Below are positions 1 to 5,092 of a stretch of 9,322 nucleotides of DNA, one piece after another. Source of the DNA: Gammaproteobacteria bacterium (GTDB taxonomy: Bacteria > Pseudomonadota > Gammaproteobacteria > Steroidobacterales > Steroidobacteraceae); contig JAURMS010000277.1 in NCBI GenBank assembly GCA_030830595.1, positions 1 to 9,322 of the forward strand. Direction: 5' to 3'. Within the stretch, counting starts at the first letter, position 1. Each line of letters opens with the position of its first letter. The notes beneath the pieces were generated by a model. That model was not told the origin of the DNA and did no database searches. It saw nothing but the letters and a program-made list of their open reading frames with translations. The position numbers and the translations under genes were made by a program.

Positions 1-87
1 CCTGTTGTGTATTACGCGGCACGCTGCCGCGCGATGGAGTCATTAGGCGTCAGCCTGATGTCGGACGACATAACCCAAAGGGTGTAG
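1..87 (+). CDS. Possible 3' end of a gene cut by the window edge
   Basis: Frame 1 is open from the first base to a TAG at 85-87, giving 28 residues that end in MSDDITQRV. No family can be recognised from so short a tail. Frame 3 is also open for about 35 codons, so an open frame here is weak evidence in GC-rich DNA. A 7-bp hairpin (CGCGGCA / TGCCGCG, 15-31) lies inside it. If real, it would converge on the secreted-protein gene at 247-1656. This may equally be non-coding. Confidence 0.2.
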   Translation, partial: PVVYYAARCRAMESLGVSLMSDDITQRV

Positions 88-151
88 GCAGGCTCGACTG
101 GTTCACATAGACAGATTCTGTCAGGTTCAGTGAGGCCGGCAGGGATTTGGC

Positions 152-199
152 AAAAAAAAGACCAGGCGCTGTGCCCTGTATGGGCCCATACGCCTGGTC
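152..199 (-). terminator. Intrinsic terminator of the secreted DUF11 gene
   Basis: Read on the minus strand, GACCAGGCG (199-191) pairs perfectly with CGCCTGGTC (168-160) and is followed at once by eight T residues (159-152). The loop contains a further perfect palindrome, TATGGGCCCATA (179-190). It lies about 50 nt past the stop codon of the gene ending at 247. The plus strand has the A-tract before the stem and no T-tract after it, so the terminator acts in one direction only. Confidence 0.88.
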
Positions 200-213
200 G
201 GATTGACGGCCGA

Positions 214-235
214 CCTGGCTGTTTGACCAGCCAGG
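214..235. repeat. Short perfect inverted repeat after the DUF11 gene stop
   Basis: CCTGGCTG (214-221) and CAGCCAGG (228-235) form an 8-bp stem with a 6-nt loop. It sits between the stop codon at 247-249 and the intrinsic terminator at 152-199. It has no T-tract of its own on either strand. It could protect the transcript's 3' end or assist termination, but that is inference. Confidence 0.55.
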
Positions 236-246
236 CCGAGGGGCCT

Positions 247-1656
247 TTACGGAGAAACGCTGAGGGTCACCGTCGCCTCGTCACTCGTGACAGTCGATTC
301 ATACAAATCAGAGTCCGTAGTCATGACGTCCACGGTATTCACGTGGCTTCCGGAGCAATCTGCGTCGAGATAGCTCGCCGTGAACGTGCAGGTATAGACA
401 TTCGACTCTGCGCCCGGGGCGGTTGACTTGACGGCCACTTCCCTCCCCACGTCGCAGGTGCTGTCGGCGCCAAGGGTGCCGCTGTCGACAAGCCCGAATT
501 TATTGTCATAGAACTCGTCAATGAACAGCGTATCCGCCTCGGAATTGTTGGTGACGGTCACCTGGTAGGTGGCTTCCACGTAACAGTTCTGGGTCGACAA
601 GACGCTCTTGGACACAGAGGGGTCCTGCTGGGAATCGGTCACCAGGACCAGGGCGCTATCGTTATCGCTTACCCCTTCCAGGGTGCCGACCGTAACAACG
701 TTGACGTGACGGAAGTCTCGGTTTCCGGCAACCAGCCCCTCGAATGAGCAGGTGACTTCATAGTCCGTGGTAGAGATGCCCTCCAACTCATAGTTCGCTA
801 GCTCCGTACAGCTGTTAGTGCGCACGTTGGGCAGGTCATCCGAAAGTAAGTTGCCATACTTGTCGTCGCTGATCGAGGTGATGGTCACCGGGACATTGCC
901 GGTGTTCTCGATGGACACGTTGAAGGTGACGTACCCGCCAGGCTCGGCCACGGTGTTCTCTGCAGCCGTCTTGGTAACCTGGATGCCGGCTTTTTCGACC
1001 CGAACTGGTATGTTGAAGGTGTCGTCACAGGCGCACTTTGACTTGGTTTCAGGGGCGAGTGAGGCAAGATTCGAAAAGTCGGCGATCACGTTCGCACCGT
1101 TGTGCCAACTGGTGCAATTGGGCAGGTTGACGAACCCGTCATTGTCGGTGTCTGCGCACATGATACCCGGGACCGACCAGATGGCATCGTAAGAGCCCTG
1201 ACGAATGTCGCCGACGTTATCGCCATCCAGTTGTTCGAAGGGCGTGCTGCCTGGGACCACGGTCACGACTGCGCAAGAACCGTTCGCATCGACACCCTGC
1301 CCTCGCGCATTGGTGCCATCCTGGCTGAAAAAGAACGCCGCGTCGTAGCGGATGGAGGCATTGACCGCGACCGCGAACTTCGCGTTTTCCAGCGTGAAGG
1401 TCGAGCCTTCGACGCAGAAGGTCGTGTCCGCCTCCACCACCCGTGCCAACCGGATGTCGTTTGCGGTGCAGTTCAATGCATTCTTCCCGACAACAGGGGT
1501 GCCGAAGGCAGCCTGCATGCAGTTGCCCTCTCCCTGAATCACCGGGTTGATGTCGACCTCGACTGCAGAGGCCGGGAAAGCCGGAGCCAAAACCAGCATC
1601 ACTGCCGCGCTGAGTAACCTCGTGCCCCTTCCATTGTTTTCGGTATTGGTCGTCAT
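247..1656 (-). CDS. Secreted cysteine-rich protein with two tandem DUF11-like modules
   Basis: A 469-residue exported protein of unknown function. Residues 1-31 look like a Sec signal peptide: arginines at 10 and 13, a hydrophobic core (LLSAAVMLVLAPAF) and an A-S-A cleavage motif before V32. Residues 32-215 form a cysteine-bearing region with LNCTAND (61-67), RYDAAFFF (103-110), a calcium-loop-like DTDNDGF (169-175), LPNC (178-181) and CACDD (208-212). I recall this pattern in front of DUF11 domains in other bacteria, but could not check it. Residues about 220-342 and 345-469 are two beta-rich modules of DUF11 type; both contain DxKxG, a YxxTC or YTCTF segment and HVNxV. There are 14 cysteines in all, an even number that suggests disulfides. 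There is no C-terminal anchor, PEP-CTERM or LPXTG signal, so it is probably released or held on the surface by partners. The ATG is supported by GAAGGGAG at 1666-1673, about 9 nt upstream. It appears to be a single-gene unit with its own terminator. Confidence 0.82.
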   Translation of the reverse strand: MTTNTENNGRGTRLLSAAVMLVLAPAFPASAVEVDINPVIQGEGNCMQAAFGTPVVGKNALNCTANDIRLARVVEADTTFCVEGSTFTLENAKFAVAVNASIRYDAAFFFSQDGTNARGQGVDANGSCAVVTVVPGSTPFEQLDGDNVGDIRQGSYDAIWSVPGIMCADTDNDGFVNLPNCTSWHNGANVIADFSNLASLAPETKSKCACDDTFNIPVRVEKAGIQVTKTAAENTVAEPGGYVTFNVSIENTGNVPVTITSISDDKYGNLLSDDLPNVRTNSCTELANYELEGISTTDYEVTCSFEGLVAGNRDFRHVNVVTVGTLEGVSDNDSALVLVTDSQQDPSVSKSVLSTQNCYVEATYQVTVTNNSEADTLFIDEFYDNKFGLVDSGTLGADSTCDVGREVAVKSTAPGAESNVYTCTFTASYLDADCSGSHVNTVDVMTTDSDLYESTVTSDEATVTLSVSP

Positions 1657-1676
1657 GCTTCATCACTCCCTTCATT

Positions 1677-1755
1677 GCTACATGTAGCGCGGAACCGTCC
1701 CGCGGCTAGCAGAATGCCATGGCGTGATGTAACGATCACTTCACAAAAATGAAGT
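1677..1755 (-). promoter_or_regulatory. Palindrome-rich leader upstream of the secreted protein gene
   Basis: Three inverted repeats lie in about 80 nt just before the ribosome binding site: a perfect 12-bp palindrome GCTACATGTAGC (1677-1688), GTGAT-N6-ATCAC (1724-1739), and ACTTCA-N6-TGAAGT (1738-1755), the last two overlapping by two bases. This spacing is typical of operator sites or of structured leader RNA. I could not place convincing -35 and -10 boxes. That the repeats regulate the gene at 247-1656 is inference from position. Confidence 0.4.
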
Positions 1756-1825
1756 TTCAGGACGTTAAGTTAACTCAGCGTCGGCTTATGTTGAATGCCA
1801 AGAAAAAATAACAATTGGCCTGCCC

Positions 1826-2422
1826 TCAAGCGGTCCGCAAGTCCCGCAGCAGACCGTCATGCAGGTCGTAAATCCAGCCGTGCAAAGACAGAGGCTGACC
1901 ACGGTCTCGGGCCGCCTGGATCAGTGGGAGACTTTCGAGCACTTCGACCTGCCGGGTCACGTTCCTCTCGCACAGGCCATACCAGTGTGCCCGAGAGTTG
2001 GGTGACGGGGGTGGAGTGCCCTCCTCGGACCCTGATGCCCTGACCAACTGGCGGAGGGGTGACAGCCAGTCCTCAAGCGGATTCTCGACATCGGGTCCCA
2101 TCGCTGCCTGAACCCCACCGCAGCCGTAATGCCCGCACACGATCACGTGCTCCACAGCCAGGACATTGATGGCGTACTGCAGGACGGCCATGCAGTTGGT
2201 GTCATCCGGATTTACCAGGTTGGCGATGTTTCGATGGACGAACACCTCCCCCGGCTCCAGACCGATGATGGAATTGGCCGGCACACGGCTGTCGGCGCAG
2301 CCGATCCATAGATACTTGGGTCGCTGCAACCCGCACAGGCGTTCGAAATAGAGCGGGTCGCGACTGCGTAGCTGCTCCGCCCAGCGCCGGTTCGCGTCGA
2401 ACAATTCTGGAAGGTGCCGCAT
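1826..2422 (-). CDS. can: Beta-class carbonic anhydrase (E. coli Can type)
   Basis: Cytoplasmic zinc enzyme that interconverts CO2 and bicarbonate and so supplies bicarbonate to carboxylases. With the ATG at 2420-2422 the protein has 198 residues, and the zinc-site residues fall at Cys42, Asp44, His98 and Cys101, the same numbers as in E. coli Can. They sit in IGCADSR and CGHYGCGG. This agreement, plus AAGGGGG at 2429-2435 (6 nt upstream), favours this start over an in-frame ATG 17 codons earlier (2473). Trp39, Arg64 and Tyr185 correspond to the residues of the non-catalytic bicarbonate pocket in type II enzymes, suggesting allosteric control by bicarbonate. A proline- and serine-rich loop (about 129-145, with PPPSP) is a few residues longer than in E. 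coli, and the protein ends soon after HDGLLRDL, lacking the E. coli C-terminal tail of about 20-25 residues. It is divergent from the VOC gene. A T-rich run lies past its stop (about 1802-1808) without a convincing stem. Confidence 0.95.
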   Translation of the reverse strand: MRHLPELFDANRRWAEQLRSRDPLYFERLCGLQRPKYLWIGCADSRVPANSIIGLEPGEVFVHRNIANLVNPDDTNCMAVLQYAINVLAVEHVIVCGHYGCGGVQAAMGPDVENPLEDWLSPLRQLVRASGSEEGTPPPSPNSRAHWYGLCERNVTRQVEVLESLPLIQAARDRGQPLSLHGWIYDLHDGLLRDLRTA

Positions 2423-2428
2423 CCCCTG

Positions 2429-2435
2429 CCCCCTT
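2429..2435 (-). promoter_or_regulatory. Ribosome binding site that decides the can start
   Basis: AAGGGGG on the minus strand lies 6 nt before the ATG at 2420-2422. This and the zinc-ligand numbering both point to the shorter 198-residue form. Confidence 0.7.
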
Positions 2436-2492
2436 GTTGTTATCTGTGGAATGGCGGGTCGGAGTATGTCCAAATATAGGTGCGATCACCAT

Positions 2493-2498
2493 AGGAGG
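2493..2498 (+). promoter_or_regulatory. Consensus ribosome binding site for the VOC gene
   Basis: A perfect AGGAGG lies 7 nt before a GTG at 2506-2508. It fixes the start at this GTG rather than at the upstream in-frame TTG at 2434, which would add 24 residues unlike the family N-terminus. Confidence 0.85.
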
Positions 2499-2505
2499 TT
2501 CTGGT

Positions 2506-2940
2506 GTGCTGACTCCCTTTCACGTGGCGGTTCAGGTCAGGGACCTCGAGGAGGCCCGGCAGTTTTACGGTGCAAAGTTGGGTTTCGCCGAGGGTCGCAG
2601 CAGCGAGGAGTGGATCGACTTCAACATGTTCGGTCACCAGTTCGTCGTGCATTTGAATCCGGCGCTGGGCCCTGAAGGGCGGGTAGCGGCCATCAGCAAT
2701 GCGGTGGATGGACACGGCGTGCCCGTGCCCCATTGTGGAGTAGTGCTGGAAATGCGGGTCTGGGAGCAGTTCGCAGAGCAAGCCCGGGCTGCGGTGGGTC
2801 AGTTCGTGATCGAGCCCTATATCCGCTTCAAGGGCCAGGTGGGTGAGCAGGCGACCATGTTTTTTCTGGACCCCTCCGGCAATGCGCTGGAGTTCAAGGC
2901 CTTTCGGGACATCGCCGGGGAACTGTTCAGGACCGGGTGA
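2506..2940 (+). CDS. VOC-superfamily (glyoxalase-fold) protein, GTG start
   Basis: A 144-residue single-chain member of the vicinal oxygen chelate superfamily, which includes glyoxalase I, extradiol dioxygenases and methylmalonyl-CoA epimerase. The first beta-alpha-beta module is seen in PFHVAVQVRDLEEARQFY and GFAEGRSSEEWIDF. The second runs from about residue 74 to the closing FFLDPSGNALEFKAF. Candidate metal ligands at the canonical places are His6, His76 (VPHCG) and Glu129 (LEFK); His44 (FGHQ) and His49 are also conserved-looking. The length is normal for a one-subunit VOC protein. The substrate cannot be told; the sequence around the first strand does not read like methylmalonyl-CoA epimerase. 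It is divergent from can and points the same way as the prp operon, but an 89-nt gap and a possible weak terminator separate it from prpB, so it is probably a separate unit. Confidence 0.87.
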   Translation: MLTPFHVAVQVRDLEEARQFYGAKLGFAEGRSSEEWIDFNMFGHQFVVHLNPALGPEGRVAAISNAVDGHGVPVPHCGVVLEMRVWEQFAEQARAAVGQFVIEPYIRFKGQVGEQATMFFLDPSGNALEFKAFRDIAGELFRTG

Positions 2941-2957
2941 GAGGGGCCGGTCTATTT
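2931..2957 (+). terminator. Weak candidate terminator after the VOC gene
   Basis: GACCGG (2931-2936) pairs with CCGGTC (2947-2952) around a 10-nt loop that contains the stop codon. It is followed by TATTT, a poor T-tract. It may only reduce read-through into prpB. Confidence 0.3.
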
Positions 2958-3018
2958 GCTAAACTGTGCGGTGCAAAAAAACGACGGGTCTAGCACCCCA
3001 GGTCCCAAACAACGACGG
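2955..3018 (+). promoter_or_regulatory. Candidate control region of the prp operon
   Basis: The 89-nt gap before prpB holds an interrupted palindrome TTTGC-N13-GCAAA (2955-2977) and a direct repeat AACGACGG at 2980-2987 and 3011-3018, 31 bp apart, about three helical turns. Both are plausible protein-binding sites. No clear sigma-70 promoter was found, and the spacing does not fit a sigma-54 site. That this region drives prpBC-acnD-prpF is inferred from its position at the head of the operon. Confidence 0.35.
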
Positions 3019-3029
3019 ATAAGGTTTCC

Positions 3030-3914
3030 ATGAAAATCGTATCGCCCGGCGAGAAGTTACGTACCGCGGTCAAGGAAGAAGTACCCCTCCAGGTAGTGGG
3101 TGCGGTCAACGCCTTCAGCGCGTTGCTGGCGGAGCGCAGTGGCTTTCGTGCCCTGTACCTCTCCGGTGCAGGGGTCGCCAACGCTTCATTCGGACTCCCG
3201 GATCTGGGCATCACCATGCTGAACGACGTCTGCGAGGACGTCCGCAGGATCTGTTCGGCCACAGACCTCCCCCTGCTCGTGGATGCGGATACCGGTTGGG
3301 GCGCAGCCTTCAACATCGAGAGAACCTGCCGCGACCTCATTCGATCAGGGGCGGCGGGGATGCATCTGGAGGATCAGGTCCAGGCCAAGCGCTGTGGGCA
3401 CCGACCAGGCAAGGAACTGGTGTCCTGCGCCGAGATGGTCGACAGGCTCAAGGCGGCCGTGGATGGACGCACCGACGAAAATTTCGTGGTCATGGCCCGT
3501 ACGGATGCCCATGCCGTGGAGGGCCAGCAGGCCGCAGTGGACCGAGCGCTGGCCTACGTGGAGGCCGGGGCAGACATGATCTTTGCCGAGGCTCTCGCCA
3601 GCCTGGACGAATACAGGCAATTCACAAGCGCCGTCCCGGTGCCCGTCCTGGCAAATATCACCGAATTCGGCAAGACGCCGCTGTTCACCGTGGAGGAACT
3701 GGCTTCTGCTGGCGTGGGCCTGGTCCTGTACCCGCTGTCTGCCTTCCGCGCCATGAGCAAGGCCGCTCTGGAGGTATACGGCACCCTTCGCCGGGAGGGC
3801 ACCCAGAAAGCCGTCCTCGACACCATGCAGACCCGCGCAGAGTTGTACGAGGTACTCGGCTATCACGACTACGAGAAAAAGCTCGACGAATTGTTTTCAC
3901 GCGACCGCAAGTGA
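3030..3914 (+). CDS. prpB: 2-methylisocitrate lyase
   Basis: Last enzyme of the methylcitrate cycle: cleaves 2-methylisocitrate to pyruvate and succinate with Mg2+. The 294-residue length is normal for PrpB of the isocitrate lyase/PEP mutase superfamily. The signature KRCGH is at residues 120-124, with catalytic Cys122. Asp58, Asp85 and Asp87 (in GLPDLG and LVDADTGWG) correspond to the known metal and substrate residues of Salmonella PrpB, and Glu114 sits in HLEDQ. The SGAGVANASFG segment (45-55) is also typical. The ATG at 3030 has AAGG at 3021-3024, 5 nt upstream. It is the first gene of the operon; prpC follows after 9 nt. The alternative, carboxyvinyl-carboxyphosphonate mutase or another superfamily member, is unlikely given the three cycle genes that follow. 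Confidence 0.96.
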   Translation: MKIVSPGEKLRTAVKEEVPLQVVGAVNAFSALLAERSGFRALYLSGAGVANASFGLPDLGITMLNDVCEDVRRICSATDLPLLVDADTGWGAAFNIERTCRDLIRSGAAGMHLEDQVQAKRCGHRPGKELVSCAEMVDRLKAAVDGRTDENFVVMARTDAHAVEGQQAAVDRALAYVEAGADMIFAEALASLDEYRQFTSAVPVPVLANITEFGKTPLFTVEELASAGVGLVLYPLSAFRAMSKAALEVYGTLRREGTQKAVLDTMQTRAELYEVLGYHDYEKKLDELFSRDRK

Positions 3915-3923
3915 GGGGATGAG

Positions 3924-5081
3924 ATGAGTAACGCGAGCGACACCATGCTTCCCAAGCCCAAGAAGTCAGTGGCCCTGTCGGGGGTGCCGGCGGGAAACAC
4001 CGCGCTGTGCACCGTCGGGCGCTCTGGCAACGACCTTCACTATCGCGGCTACGACATTCTCGACATTGCGGAAAGCTGCGAGTTCGAGGAAGTGGCTCAC
4101 CTGCTGGTCCACGGCGATCTGCCAAATCTAGCCGAGCTGGCCTCCTACAAGGCCCACCTGCGCGACCTCAGGGGCCTCCCTGCGGTGGTCAGGGTCGCGC
4201 TTGAGCAGTTGCCCGCCTCTGCCCATCCCATGGATGTCATGCGTACGGGGGTGTCGGCTCTCGGCTGCGCCATGCCGGAGAAGGATGATCATGGCCCTGC
4301 AGGCGCCAGGGACATCATTGATCGGCTGATTGCCTCCCTGGGCTCCATGCTGTGCTACTGGTATCACTACAGCCAGAGGGGCGTAAGGATCGAGGTTGAT
4401 ACCGATGATGACTCGGTCGGCGGGCATTTCCTGCACCTGCTGCATGGCCGACCAGCGCCTGCCAGTTGGGTCAGGGCCATGCATACGTCGCTTATTTTGT
4501 ACGCAGAGCACGAGTTCAATGCGTCCACCTTCACGGCGCGCGTCATCGCAGGCACCGGTTCGGACATGCACTCCTGCATCACGGGGGCGATCGGCGCACT
4601 GCGCGGCCCGAAGCATGGGGGCGCGAACGAAGTGGCCTTCGAGATCCAGCAGCGCTACGGCAGCCCTGACGAAGCGGAAGCCGACATTCGGGAGCGGGTG
4701 GGCCGCAAGGAAGTGGTGATTGGCTTCGGCCATCCGGTCTACACCATTGGCGACCCGCGCAATGCAGTCATCAAGCGCGTCGCCCGGCAGCTTGCCGAAG
4801 AGGCCGGTGATACCCGCATGTACGACATCGCCGAGCGCCTCGAGACGGTCATGTGGGAGATCAAGAAGATGTTTCCGAACCTGGACTGGTTCAGTGCCGT
4901 GTCCTATCACATGATGCAGGTGCCCACGGCGATGTTCACGCCGCTGTTTGTCATAGCCCGGACGACTGGTTGGGGCGCCCACGTGATCGAACAGCGGATC
5001 GATGGCAAGATCATCCGACCGAGCGCCCACTACACGGGCCCGGAGCCGCGGCAGGTGCTGCCGATCGACCAGCGCACCTGA
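3924..5081 (+). CDS. prpC: 2-methylcitrate synthase
   Basis: Condenses propionyl-CoA with oxaloacetate to 2-methylcitrate, the entry step of the cycle. The 385-residue protein belongs to the short citrate synthase family. The catalytic triad is His231 (PKHGGANE), His270 (GFGHPVY) and Asp321 (NLDWFSA); His196 in AEHEFNAST matches the oxaloacetate-binding histidine. The C-terminus GPEPRQVLPIDQR is the usual PrpC ending (GPExRxxxPIxxR), which favours methylcitrate synthase over citrate synthase GltA. The start at 3924 has GAGGGG at 3913-3918, 5 nt upstream, overlapping the prpB stop region, so the two genes are likely translationally coupled. An ATG at 3919 is out of frame. Confidence 0.96.
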   Translation: MSNASDTMLPKPKKSVALSGVPAGNTALCTVGRSGNDLHYRGYDILDIAESCEFEEVAHLLVHGDLPNLAELASYKAHLRDLRGLPAVVRVALEQLPASAHPMDVMRTGVSALGCAMPEKDDHGPAGARDIIDRLIASLGSMLCYWYHYSQRGVRIEVDTDDDSVGGHFLHLLHGRPAPASWVRAMHTSLILYAEHEFNASTFTARVIAGTGSDMHSCITGAIGALRGPKHGGANEVAFEIQQRYGSPDEAEADIRERVGRKEVVIGFGHPVYTIGDPRNAVIKRVARQLAEEAGDTRMYDIAERLETVMWEIKKMFPNLDWFSAVSYHMMQVPTAMFTPLFVIARTTGWGAHVIEQRIDGKIIRPSAHYTGPEPRQVLPIDQRT

Positions 5082-5092
5082 ACAGCTTCATC

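Noticed and set aside
15..31. Hairpin CGCGGCA-CGC-TGCCGCG as a terminator
   Set aside because: No T-tract follows on either strand, so it does not qualify as an intrinsic terminator.
1102..1617. 171-codon open frame on the plus strand opposite the DUF11 gene
   Set aside because: The minus-strand frame has a signal peptide, ribosome binding site, domain repeats and terminator; the plus frame has none of these.
1724..1739. CRP-like site GTGAT-N6-ATCAC upstream of the DUF11 gene
   Set aside because: The spacer between GTGA and TCAC is 8 nt, whereas CRP sites need 6, so it was kept only as a generic inverted repeat.
1794..1819. Terminator for can made from GCCAA/TTGGC around a T-rich loop
   Set aside because: The T run is in the loop rather than after a GC-rich stem, and the arms are only 5 bp.
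2945..2960. Sigma-54 promoter before prpB (GG...TTTGCT), as expected for an enterobacterial prp operon
   Set aside because: The GG and GC doublets are 11 nt apart rather than the required 10, and the -24 element lacks the TGGCAC pattern.
4128..5030. 300-codon open frame on the minus strand opposite prpC
   Set aside because: It is antisense to a complete citrate-synthase-family protein and shows no recognisable motif or ribosome binding site.
4853..5092. Extension of the acnD frame back into prpC, making a 945-residue protein
   Set aside because: The extra 80 residues match nothing in AcnD and overlap the conserved 3' end of prpC. The family N-terminus starts at the ATG at 5093.
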